Shown here in pieces: positions 1 to 9,674 of a stretch of DNA of 64,000 nt. The notes under the pieces were generated by a model. The model was not told the origin of the DNA. It saw only the letters and a list, made by a program, of their open reading frames with translations, and searched no databases. The stretch is from Embleya scabrispora. Lineage in GTDB: Bacteria > Actinomycetota > Actinomycetes > Streptomycetales > Streptomycetaceae. The position numbers were made by a program, and so were the translations under genes. Within the stretch, counting starts at the first letter, position 1, and the number at the start of each line of letters is the position of its first letter. The stretch spans positions 5,270,001 through 5,334,000 of the forward strand of contig NZ_MWQN01000001.1 in the NCBI RefSeq assembly GCF_002024165.1, read 5' to 3'.

Positions 1-1705
<1,705 letters not shown>

Positions 1706-1828
1706 GTTGCTACGCGTCCACTGTGTGGTTCCCGAACCGCAATCGGTTTCGGGGAACCTGTTTGATAATTGAATCACCGCATGTGATTTCTGGTTCACCG
1801 AACGACCCATGGTTGTGGGTTCGATGGT

Positions 1829-1949
1829 TTTCCGGTGGTCTTGGCGGAGAGGAAACGCCCGGTCTCATTCCGAACCCGGAAGCTAAGCTCTCCAGCGCCG
1901 ATGGTACTGCACTCGAAGGGGTGTGGGAGAGTAGGACGCCGCCGGAATC
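1829..1949 (+). rRNA. rrf: 5S ribosomal RNA
   Basis: The about 120-nt element has the actinobacterial 5S signature: the internal segment CATTCCGAACCCGGAAGCTAAG and the 3' segment GAGAGTAGGACGCCGCCGG. Its ends pair to form helix I (TTCCGG with CCGGAA), which fixes the limits to within a base or two. It is the last gene of the rRNA operon and is followed at once by a terminator. Confidence 0.95.
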
Positions 1950-1955
1950 TACGTG

Positions 1956-1993
1956 AATAAGGGGCCCCACCCCGGTGGGGCCCCTTATTTTTT
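1956..1993 (+). terminator. Intrinsic terminator of the rRNA operon
   Basis: A near-perfect palindrome (arm AATAAGGGGCCCCAC with its complement, about 15 bp, four-base loop) is followed by a run of seven T. It lies a few bases after 5S rRNA and is an unusually strong terminator for this genome, as expected for an rRNA operon. Confidence 0.93.
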
Positions 1994-2140
1994 TATCCTG
2001 TTCTATTTATCGTGGCGACCCCTGCGTTCAGGGGTTCACGGCCACTGTCGGGTGCGCCGACTTCGTTCGTCATACGGGACAATGGTGGTCGCGCCACAGG
2101 CGACTGCGTACCCGCACGACGATCACGAGGAGCAAATCCC

Positions 2141-4737
2141 ATGTCCAATCCCCCCTCCGAGGGACGGCCGAGTCGCCGTCCCGGTGGATCGCAGTACTCG
2201 GGGGCGGTGGCGGCGGTGATCGCCGGCCGTTCAACCGTGACGATCGTGGTGGCCGTCCGGCTTCCGGTGATCGTGGCCAGGGCGGTCGTGATGATCGGGG
2301 CGGTTCGCGTCCTTCGTTCAACCGTGACGACCGTGGGGGCAACCGCGGTGCGGGTACGGGGCGTCCGCAGTCCGGTGGGCGGGACGATCGTGGTGGGTTC
2401 TCGCGTCCGTCGTTCAACCGGGACGATCGTTCCGGTGGCGGTTCGCGTCCGCCGTATCGGTCGGACCGGCCCGAGCGTTCGGATCGGCCTGCTCGGGACG
2501 ACCGTGGTGGGTCGCGGCCGCCGTTCAATCGTGACGACCGTGGGTCCGGTCGGCCGTCGTATGGCAACCGCGACGATCGTGGTGGGTCGCGTCCCTCGTT
2601 CAATCGTGACGACCGTGGTGGGGACCGGCGTTCCCAGGGTGGGCGCGACGATCGGCCCGGGTTCCGTGAGGAGCGCGGTGGGGATCGTCGGCCGCCGTTC
2701 CGGTCGGATCGGCCCGAGCGTTCCGACCGGCCTGGTCGTGATGACCGTGGTGGGTCGCGTCCGCCGTTCCGGTCGGATGCTCCGGAGCGGGATCGTGGGC
2801 AGTCGCGTACTTCGTACGGGGCCCGTGGCGACCACGCGATCGCCCGTCCGAACCGCGAGGACCGGCCGTCGTACGGCCGTGACGATCGTGGTGGTCGACC
2901 GTCGTATGGCAACCGCGACGATCGTGGTGGGTCGCGTCCCTCGTTCAATCGTGACGACCGTGGTGGGGACCGGCGTTCCCAGGGTGGGCGCGACGATCGG
3001 CCCGGGTTCCGTGAGGAGCGCGGTGGGGATCGTCGGCCGCCGTTCAACCGCGATGACCGTGGCGGGGACCGTCGTCCGCCGTTCCGGTCGGACCGGCCCG
3101 AGCGCTCCGACCGGCCTGCCCGCGATGAGCGTGGTGGGTCGCGTCCTCCCTACGGTCGGGACGACCGTGGGGGGCCCGGTGGGCGGTTGCCGTTCCGTTC
3201 GGATCGTGCGGATCGGCCTGCTCGAGACGATCGTGGTGGGTCGCGTCCGGGGTTCGAGCGTGATGACCGCGGTGGGGATCGTCGGCCGCCGTTCAACCGT
3301 GACGACCGTGGGTCCGGCCGGCCGTCGTATGGCAGCCGGGACGACCGTGGCGCGTCGCGTCCGCCGCAGCGGGCGGAGCGGCCTGCTCGGGACGAGCGTG
3401 AGTTCGGGGATCGTGACCACCGCGACGGCGCCAGCAGCCGGCCGACCTACAACGGTCGGCCCGGCGCGCGGCAGCCGTTCCAGGAGCGTCGTCCGGCGCC
3501 GCGGCGGGACGACCGGGGTTCCGGGCGTCCGGCGAGTGGCGGTCGGGACGAGCGCGGTGGGGATCGTCGGCCGCCGTTCAACCGCGACGACCGTGGTGGG
3601 GACCGTCGTCCGCCGTTCCGGTCGGACCGGCCCGAGCGCTCCGACCGGCCTGCCCGTGACGACCGTGGTGGGGCGCGTGCTCCGTTCCGGTCGGATCGGC
3701 CCGCGCGGGACGATCGTGGGGGCTCGCGCCCCTCGTTCGGGCGGGACGACCGCGGTGGTCGGCCCTCCTTCGGGGACCGGGACCGCGATCGTGGCGGTCG
3801 GTCGTCGTACGGGAACCGGGACGACCGTGGCGCGTCGCGTCCGTCGTACGACCGTCGGGACGAGCCGGGCTACGTGCCGGTCGAGCGCATGTTCATTCCG
3901 GAGGACGTCCAGGCCGAGGAACTCGGTGCGGAGGCGCGTCAGGAACTGCGTGGGCTGCCCAAGACGCTTGCCGACGAGGTCGCGCGCAACCTGGTGATGA
4001 TCGGCCGTACGGTCGACGAGGACCCCGAACTGGCGTACAAGTACGCGAAGGTCGCGCTGCGGCTCGCGTCGCGCGTGGCAGCCGTGCGTGAGGCGGCCGG
4101 GATCGCGGCGTACATGGCCGGGGCCTATGCCGAGGCGCTGTCCGAGCTGCGGGCGGCCCGGCGGATGACCGGGTCCAGCGAGCACTGGGCCGTGATGGCC
4201 GACTGCGAGCGTGGCCTGGGCCGTCCGGAGCGGGCGTTGCAGATGGCCGGGGCGGACGAGGTCAAGGAGCTGGACAAGGCCGCGCAGATCGAGCTGCGGA
4301 TCGTCGCGGCCGGTGCGCGTCGGGACCTGGACCAGCTCGACGCGGCCGTGGTCACCCTTCAGGTGCCGGAGTTGAATTCGGCGTCGACGAATCCGTGGGT
4401 GGCGCGACTGCGGTTCGCGTACGCCGACGCGTTGGCGGCGGCGGGTCGCGACGACGAGGCGCGGGACTGGTTCGGGCGGGCCGCCGAGGCGGACACGACG
4501 GGCGAGACCGGTGCGGCCGAGCGGGTCGCGGAGCTGGACGGACTCGACTTCACCGATGCGCTCGACCCGGACGCGGAGGACGACGAGGTCGACGACGATG
4601 AGGTCGACGTCGACATCGAGGACTCGGCTGCGGAGGCGGTCGAGTTCGAGGGTGACGCCGAGACCGAGGTCGAGACCGAGACCGAGACCGACTCGGACGA
4701 TGACGAGGATTCGGTCGTCGGTGACGTCAAGGACTGA
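2141..4737 (+). CDS. Disordered RGG-like repeat protein with TPR-like C-terminus; apparent frameshift near the start
   Basis: The best start is ATG 2141, with GAGGAG eight bases upstream. It opens MSNPPSEGRPSRRPGGSQYSG, but this frame (lost at about codon 21) is not the one that encodes the rest. The long product is read in the frame one base back, entering at a G-run (2200-2204), so one G appears missing or is slipped. The first ~560 residues are repeats around RDDRGG, RPSFNRDDRGG and FRSDRPERSDRPARDD, likely disordered and nucleic-acid-binding by composition. About 220 residues follow (from near 3870) resembling helical TPR-type repeats, then a very acidic Asp/Glu tail. A conserved protein of this layout is common in Streptomyces; its biochemical role is not known to me. 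A GTG further upstream (1975) lies inside the rRNA terminator and is not credible. Downstream is a convergent terminator. Confidence 0.8.
2554..3045 (+). repeat. 147-bp perfect direct repeat inside the disordered coding region
   Basis: Bases 2554-2700 and 2899-3045 appear identical over 147 bp (offset 345 bp), including third codon positions, and the intervening segment carries related RDDRGG-coding units. Silent-site identity means a recent duplication or gene conversion rather than selection on protein alone. Such repeats can expand or contract by slippage or recombination, so the repeat number probably varies between strains. Confidence 0.85.
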
Positions 4738-4762
4738 TTGAGCGTCGAAGAGGTGTGATGGG

Positions 4763-4793
4763 AAGGGCCCGGCATTCGTGCCGGGCCCTTTTT
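4763..4793. terminator. Bidirectional terminator with UUCG loop
   Basis: A perfect 12-bp stem (AAGGGCCCGGCA and complement) closes a TTCG tetraloop and is followed by TTTTT on the + strand and preceded by the complementary A-containing side. It sits between two convergent genes (ending at 4737 and 4820) and can serve both. Confidence 0.9.
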
Positions 4794-4819
4794 GTGTTTC
4801 GGTGTGGTGGGCTACGTGG

Positions 4820-6079
4820 TCATTCGGCCAGGTCGAGGCTTCTGAGAACCAGGCCCGTGGCCGGCTTCGGGCCGAACGAGGTGGACTTCCTGGGCATGCG
4901 GATGTCCTGTTCGGCCAGGTCCCGGACCACTCGTTCGTCCGTGGGGCGCAGCAGGATCGCGGTGCCGCCGGTGTGGTTGGCCTGGCGGACGGCGGCCGCG
5001 GCGTCGTGGACGTAGGTGATGTTGTCCCAGTTGTCCGGCACGTGCCACACCTGTTCGAGCAGGGCGGCGTGCAGGACCGTGGCGTCCAGGCTGCGCCAGA
5101 TGCGCGGGCGGTCGGCGCGGATGGCGAGGTCGAGCAGGTCCGGGTCGGGGCCGGTGAGCAGGTGGAAGCGGCGGTCGCCGGCGAGCAGGAACGCCGGCCC
5201 GGTGGCCTGGTCCAGGGCCCACAGGGCGGCGGGCAGCGTGCCGTCGAGGGGGCGGGCCAGGAACGCGCCGGCGCCCGCGTCGCCGTACGTGGCCAGTTCG
5301 TTCAGCGCCTGTGCGGGGCGCAGCTTCGGCAGTACGCGGTGGATCGCGCCGACCCGCAGCGGGTGGCGGACGGTGTCCACGAGCAGCACCAGGCCGCGAT
5401 CCCAGGGGCCGTCGCCGCGGCCGTCCGCGTGCGCGCGGTCGCGCATCCGCGCGTAGGCCGCCCAGCGATGGTGGCCGTCGGCGATCAGCGCCTTGCGGAG
5501 TGCCAGGTCGTCGCGGATCCCGGCGAGCGCGTGGCGATCGGTCACCCCCCACAGCCGGTGCCGTATGCCGTCGGGTGTGCGCAGGCCGACGAGCGGCGGT
5601 TGGTGGGTGGTCTGTTCGACTATGTCCGAGGCGCGTCCGCCGCCCGTGTACACGAGCAGGATCGGCTCGGGGTTCGCCGACAGCTCGCTCATGATCGCGG
5701 CGCGGTCCGCGACGGGGCCGGGCATCACGTCCTCGTGCGGCAGTACCGCGGAGTCGAGTGAGAGGGCGCCGATCAGACCGCGTTGGATCGAGTTGTGGTC
5801 GCGCTGCTCGTAGACGTAGAGCGCGGGCAGCGGATCGGGACGCAGCACCCCCTCGGCGAGCCAGGTGCGCAACGTGGTGCCGGCGTGTACCGCGCTGCGC
5901 GGCAGCACCAGGCGCACGATGTTGTGCGGGTCGGCGTCCTCCAGCGCGGGTACGCCGCCGGGCTCGACCACGTCGTACGGTGGCGAGGTCACCGACGCGA
6001 CGTCCCCCACGCGTTCCGGGTCGTAGCGGAGCCCGCGGAAGGGGGCCAGATCGAGCCCGTTCGGCACTGCGTCATCCAT
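4820..6079 (-). CDS. DUF1015 family protein
   Basis: The 419-residue protein starts MDDAVPNGLDLAPFRGLRYD and matches the DUF1015 family in length and in its opening segment (PFRGLRYDPERVGD, then TSPPYDVV) and in the later ADGHHRWAAYARMRD motif (HHR) typical of this family. The function of the family is not established; the members are soluble and conserved next to HAD/TPR genes in Streptomyces. It is transcribed on the minus strand, convergent to the preceding gene and divergent from the TPR gene that begins at 6213; the 130-bp gap between the two starts must hold both promoters. Confidence 0.85.
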   Translation of the reverse strand: MDDAVPNGLDLAPFRGLRYDPERVGDVASVTSPPYDVVEPGGVPALEDADPHNIVRLVLPRSAVHAGTTLRTWLAEGVLRPDPLPALYVYEQRDHNSIQRGLIGALSLDSAVLPHEDVMPGPVADRAAIMSELSANPEPILLVYTGGGRASDIVEQTTHQPPLVGLRTPDGIRHRLWGVTDRHALAGIRDDLALRKALIADGHHRWAAYARMRDRAHADGRGDGPWDRGLVLLVDTVRHPLRVGAIHRVLPKLRPAQALNELATYGDAGAGAFLARPLDGTLPAALWALDQATGPAFLLAGDRRFHLLTGPDPDLLDLAIRADRPRIWRSLDATVLHAALLEQVWHVPDNWDNITYVHDAAAAVRQANHTGGTAILLRPTDERVVRDLAEQDIRMPRKSTSFGPKPATGLVLRSLDLAE

Positions 6080-6212
6080 GACCGAATGTTACGGGCCCGA
6101 GGGCGGGCAAGATCAGGACATCCGATGTCGCCGGCCCTCCGGATCGTCGGACGTCCCGGTTCGGGGCGTCGGTTCGGTGGACGGCGGGGTGGTCGAGGTG
6201 CGGGAGGGCATC

Positions 6213-6713
6213 ATGGCGATGGCTCAGGGAGCCGACGGGGTGAACGGTGCGCCCACTGGAGACGTGTACGACTGGTATCGGCGCGGGGTGCAACTGCTCG
6301 CGTCGGGTAATCCGGCCGCCGCCGCGCTGTTGCTGGCGCGGGCGGCGGACGCGGCGCCGGAGTCGCGCAGCGTGCGGGAGGCGCTGGCGCGGGCCTGGTT
6401 CGACTCGGGTAGACACGATGAGGCGCTGCGGCATTTTCGGGCGGTGGCGGAGTCGGATCCGGCGGACGACTACGCCCAGTTCGGCTGGGGCCTGTCCGCC
6501 TCGCGGCTCGGCGACTTCGAGACGGCCGTGGAGCACTTGGCGCTCGCGGTGGCGATGCGGCCGGAGACCAAGCACTACCGGACGGCGCTGGTGCAGGCGC
6601 GGGCCACGTTGCGGGCGCGGGCGGGGGCATACGGGACGATCGGTGCGGACGGCCGGGACGGTGGGTCCGGTCGGGACGGTGACGAGACGAGCGACAGGAG
6701 TGGCGACGCGTGA
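6213..6713 (+). CDS. Small TPR protein
   Basis: The start is ATG 6213, with GGGAGG six bases upstream; a longer in-frame extension to 6078 lacks a ribosome site and overlaps the divergent promoter region. The 166-residue protein carries three TPR-like helical pairs (DWYRRGVQLLASGNPAAAALL, then SRSVREALARAWFDSGRHDEAL, then AQFGWGLSASRLGDFETAVEH). A Gly/Asp-rich tail ends it. Its stop overlaps the start of the HAD gene in GTGA, so the two are translationally coupled, and the TPR protein is a plausible partner of the phosphatase. Specific role unknown. Confidence 0.85.
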   Translation: MAMAQGADGVNGAPTGDVYDWYRRGVQLLASGNPAAAALLLARAADAAPESRSVREALARAWFDSGRHDEALRHFRAVAESDPADDYAQFGWGLSASRLGDFETAVEHLALAVAMRPETKHYRTALVQARATLRARAGAYGTIGADGRDGGSGRDGDETSDRSGDA

Positions 6714-7843
6714 GCGGGCATACCTCGGCGGTGGCGACGGACGGTTCGGACGCGGGCGGGGACGGGGGTGAATTGGCGCGGGCCTACGACGTGGCGCTGC
6801 TCGACCTGGACGGGGTCGTGTACACGGGTGCGCGGGCGGTGCCGCATGCGGTGGAGGTGTTGGCCGAGGCGCGCGAGCGGGGGATGGGGTTGGCGTTCGT
6901 CACCAACAACGCGTCGCGTACGCCCAAGGCGGTGGCCGAACACCTGGTCGAGCTGGGGGTCCCGGCGCAGCCGGAGGACGTGGTGACGTCGGCACAGGCC
7001 GCCGCGCGGGTGGTCGCGGAGCGGGTGCCCGCGGGGGCGTCGGTGCTGGTGGTCGGCGGTGAGGGCCTGGAGGTGGCGCTGCGGGAGCGTGGGTTGCGAC
7101 CGGTGCGGTCGGCGGATTCGGACTCGGGTTCGGACGCGGGTTCCGGTTCGGATTCGGGCTCGGACTCGGGTTCGGGTTCCGGCTCGGGTGGGGACGGGCC
7201 TGCGGCGGTTGTGCAGGGGTTTGCCGCGGATGTGGGGTGGGCGGAGTTGGCGGAGGCGTCTTATGCGGTGGCGCGTGGGGTGTTCTGGGTGGCCTCGAAC
7301 GCGGACCTGACCATTCCGACGGAGCGTGGGATCGCGCCCGGGAACGGGGCCCTGGTGGGGGTGGTGCGCGCGGCCACGGGGGTCGAGCCGGTGGTGGCGG
7401 GCAAGCCGGAGTTGCCGCTGCATCGGGAGACGATCCTGCGTACCGGGGCACGTCGGCCGCTGGTGGTGGGCGATCGGCTCGACACGGACATCGAGGGCGC
7501 GCACAACGGCGGCGTGGACAGCCTGCTGGTGCTGACCGGGGTGACCACGCCCGGGGCGTTGTTGGCGGCCGGTGCGGGCCGGCGGCCGACGTTCGTCGCG
7601 GAGGACTTGCGGGCGCTTCTGGAGCCGGCGGTGACGGCGCGGCGGGACGGCGACGCGTGGGTGTGCGGCGGGTGGTCGGCGCGGGTGGTGGACGGCGCGT
7701 TGGCGGTCACGGGGAAGGGCGCGCGGATCGACGGGTTGCGGGCGGCGTGTGCGGCGGTGTGGGCCGAGGACGCGGAGGCGGCGGATGGGGTCGACACGGA
7801 TGGGGTCGACACGGACGGGGTGGTGGAGCGGTTGGGGTGGTAG
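6710..7843 (+). CDS. HAD-IIA (NagD-like) sugar/nucleotide phosphatase
   Basis: The GTG at 6710 overlaps the previous stop (GTGA). The 377-residue product has HAD motif I DLDGVVYTG with nucleophile D32 and acid/base D34, motif II in FVTNNASRTP, and motifs III/IV in AGKPELP and VVGDRLDTDIEGAHNGG. These place it in the HAD-IIA group (NagD, PGP/AUM type) that dephosphorylates small phosphometabolites. Unusual is an insert of about 30 residues near residue 130 made of alternating Ser, Asp and Gly (SDSGSDAGSGSDSGSDSG) in the cap region, encoded by imperfect six-base repeats. The substrate cannot be told from sequence. Confidence 0.88.
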   Translation: MSGHTSAVATDGSDAGGDGGELARAYDVALLDLDGVVYTGARAVPHAVEVLAEARERGMGLAFVTNNASRTPKAVAEHLVELGVPAQPEDVVTSAQAAARVVAERVPAGASVLVVGGEGLEVALRERGLRPVRSADSDSGSDAGSGSDSGSDSGSGSGSGGDGPAAVVQGFAADVGWAELAEASYAVARGVFWVASNADLTIPTERGIAPGNGALVGVVRAATGVEPVVAGKPELPLHRETILRTGARRPLVVGDRLDTDIEGAHNGGVDSLLVLTGVTTPGALLAAGAGRRPTFVAEDLRALLEPAVTARRDGDAWVCGGWSARVVDGALAVTGKGARIDGLRAACAAVWAEDAEAADGVDTDGVDTDGVVERLGW

Positions 7844-7895
7844 GGGCGACGGGCGGTCCGGGCGCTGCCGGGTGTTCGGGGGTTCTTGATTTACC

Positions 7896-7922
7896 CGGTT
7901 CCCCGGTTCCCCGGTTCCCCGG
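7896..7922. repeat. Short CCCCGGTT tandem repeat
   Basis: Three to four copies of an eight-base unit (CCGGTTCC type) lie between the convergent HAD and SCP2 genes and touch the stop codon of the latter. No stem-loop with a T-run accompanies it. It is a simple-sequence tract of no evident function. Confidence 0.7.
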
Positions 7923-7923
7923 G

Positions 7924-8265
7924 TCAGAGCAGCTTGCGGAGTACCAGCAGGTCCCTGAAGGACGCCTCCAGCTTGACCCGGCCCTTGGCCCATGCGGAGG
8001 CGAAGTTGAGGGTGCCGGCCACCAGCGCGACCAGGTCGTCGCCGGTCATGGCCAGTCGGATCTGCGCCTTCTCGGTGCGCGGCTCGGTGTCGATGTCGTG
8101 CAGGGCGCCGTCGCGCAGGCGTCCGGAGAAGGTGACGTCGAGGTCGGTGACGTGGCAGCTGAGGCTGCGGTCGAGTTGAGCGGCCTTGCGGGTGTCGCCC
8201 TCCGCTCGGCCCATCTTGGCGGACAGTTCCTCGAGGGCCGTGCGGCACTCTTCGACGGTGGCCAT
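7924..8265 (-). CDS. SCP2 sterol-binding-fold protein
   Basis: The start was chosen at ATG 8265 (MATVEECRTALEELSAKMG), with GGAAGGA ten bases upstream; the frame stays open to 8517 but the extra N-terminus is low-complexity. The 113-residue protein fits the SCP2 (sterol carrier protein 2) fold: conserved features are the DLDVTFSGRLRDG strand pair, IRLAMTGDDLVALVAGTLNF and the C-terminal WAKGRVKLEASFRDLLVL, where the GRVKLEG-like motif is typical. Such single-domain proteins bind hydrophobic ligands; the ligand here is unknown. It is divergent from the phasin-like gene at 8516. Confidence 0.85.
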   Translation of the reverse strand: MATVEECRTALEELSAKMGRAEGDTRKAAQLDRSLSCHVTDLDVTFSGRLRDGALHDIDTEPRTEKAQIRLAMTGDDLVALVAGTLNFASAWAKGRVKLEASFRDLLVLRKLL

Positions 8266-8515
8266 GCGGGGACGTTCCTTCCGTGGGATCCGGTTGGCGA
8301 CCGTACCCCACCCGGGGGCGGCCGATGCCCGGGGTGGTCGTGCGGTGGGCGGTGCGGCGCGGTTCGGGTTCGCCGCGTTCGTGTCGGCGGCATGTCGTTG
8401 CTTCCGTTCGCGCGCCGGTCGAGAGGGTAGCGTCGGGGGCAGACCGATCATCGCCGTTCGTATCGCCGCGCAGGCACCGATACGGCGGCCGGAGCAGGAA
8501 GGCGGGCGCCGGTTC

Positions 8516-9241
8516 ATGCGAGACGTCGTGCGCAGTTACCTTCAGATCGCCAGTGGCTTGACCGAGATGACCAGGCAGCGGGTCACCGAGGTGGCCAAGG
8601 TCCTCGTCGAGCGCAGCGGCCTCGACCTGGAGCAGGTTCCGGAACAGGCCCAGGCGCTGCCGCAGTTCGTGCAGCAGGTGGCCGAGGAGTTGTACGAGAC
8701 CGGCAAGGCGAACCGGGACCTGCTCGTGGGCATCGTGCGCGGCGAGGTGGACAAGGCGCTGACCCGTACGAGGCCGTGGACCAAGGATCTGGCCAAGGCC
8801 GAGGAGGAGATCACCCGGTTGAAGAGCCGGGTGACGGACCTGGAGCACCGGTTGGCGCGGGCGTCCACGCCTCGGGCGGCGCGGCCGGCGGGTGCGCCGG
8901 GATCGGGTGGTGGGGTGGGGCGTTCGGCGGGGTCGAGCGGTTCGTCCGCGACGCCGGTCGCGACTCCGCCGGTGACCGGCCCGCCCGTTGCCACACCGCC
9001 TGTTGCCACGCCGCCGGGCGCCGGCTCGTCGGGGTCCGGCAAGCCGGTCGCGAAGAAGGCGGCGGCGAAGAAGAGCGTCGCGGACCTGCCCGCGGCGGAG
9101 GGCGGTTCGGCGTCGCCGGCCGCGCCGCGCAAGCCGGCGCGCAAGACGAACGGGACGGCCGCCACGAAGAAGACGGCGCCGGCCAAGAAGGCGATCCGCA
9201 AGCCGACCGCGCCGGCGGCGGACGCGGACGGGCAGTCGTGA
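8516..9241 (+). CDS. Phasin-like coiled-coil protein with Ala/Lys-rich tail
   Basis: The start ATG 8516 gives MRDVVRSYLQIASGLTEMTR, the usual opening of this conserved actinobacterial family; GGAAGG lies about a dozen bases upstream. Residues 1-115 are helical and coiled-coil prone (QRVTEVAKVLVERSG; KAEEEITRLKSRVTDLEHRL), resembling phasin/polyhydroxyalkanoate-regulator-like proteins. The next ~125 residues are Pro/Ala/Thr-rich, ending in histone-H1-like Ala/Lys repeats (KKAAAKKS, KKTAPAKKA), suggesting nucleic-acid or polyanion binding. The stop overlaps the next start in GTGA. Function unproven. Confidence 0.8.
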   Translation: MRDVVRSYLQIASGLTEMTRQRVTEVAKVLVERSGLDLEQVPEQAQALPQFVQQVAEELYETGKANRDLLVGIVRGEVDKALTRTRPWTKDLAKAEEEITRLKSRVTDLEHRLARASTPRAARPAGAPGSGGGVGRSAGSSGSSATPVATPPVTGPPVATPPVATPPGAGSSGSGKPVAKKAAAKKSVADLPAAEGGSASPAAPRKPARKTNGTAATKKTAPAKKAIRKPTAPAADADGQS

Positions 9242-9453
9242 GCGAGGCCCTCGGTACGGAGCGGGTGGTCGGCGAGGACGCCGCGACCGGGTCGGGCGTC
9301 GTCGAACCGCCGCCTCCCACGGGCGACCCGCACGTGGATGCGGTGCTGGCCACCCTGAGCCGTGTGGGTGACCTGCCCACCGAGGCGCACGGGCCGGTGT
9401 ACGAGGATGTACACCGGGGATTGCGGGACACCCTCGCGGATTTGGATCGTTAG
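9238..9453 (+). CDS. Conserved small acidic protein (71 aa)
   Basis: The GTG at 9238 overlaps the upstream stop (GTGA). The protein of 71 residues has a Gly/Glu-rich start and a well-structured C-terminal half (PHVDAVLATLSRVGDL, then YEDVHRGLRDTLADLDR) that looks like a pair of amphipathic helices. It is coupled to the phasin-like gene and precedes tlyA, a setting in which Streptomyces genomes usually carry a small ORF of this kind. No known domain is recognised. Confidence 0.72.
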   Translation: MSEALGTERVVGEDAATGSGVVEPPPPTGDPHVDAVLATLSRVGDLPTEAHGPVYEDVHRGLRDTLADLDR

Positions 9454-9465
9454 GGCGGGTCCGTG

Positions 9466-9600
9466 CTCTCCCGTCGGGCTCCGCGGCGTCCGGCACCGCG
9501 CCTCGCCGTATCGGCGAAGCATCCGATCGGGACCACCGAACGGGTGCTTCGCCGGTACGCCGGGGCACGGCACCGGGCCCCGCGGAGGCCGGCGGGCGAC
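9466..9600. repeat. Long imperfect palindrome (potential giant hairpin)
   Basis: Core arms 9481-9525 and 9541-9585 are 45 bp each, align without gaps with about 36 matches, and flank a 15-base centre; several of the mismatches would still pair as G-U in RNA. The innermost CGGCGAAGCA/TGCTTCGCCG is perfect, and complementarity continues outward for about 15 further bases on both sides. It fills the gap between the small protein gene and tlyA. It could be a terminator without T-run, a mobile palindromic element, or an mRNA structure in the tlyA leader. Confidence 0.8.
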
Positions 9601-9674
9601 CTCCCGGCGCCGGCGCGAGAGTGGCGGTTCTCGTCGACGACTTCGGCACAACCAAGGAACGGCAGGCACGACCG

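Noticed and set aside
1975-2140. GTG 1975 as start of the RDDRGG protein
   Set aside because: It lies in the stem of the rRNA operon terminator and has no ribosome site; ATG 2141 has GAGGAG and a typical start.
1993-4185. 730-codon open frame on the minus strand over the RDDRGG gene
   Set aside because: It arises because GC-rich repeats lack stop codons on both strands; the product is Arg/Pro/Thr repeats, it crosses the frame of a conserved protein, and it has no ribosome site.
9450-9620. Palindrome as an intrinsic terminator only
   Set aside because: It is several times longer than the window's terminators and has no T-run; left as a structural repeat.
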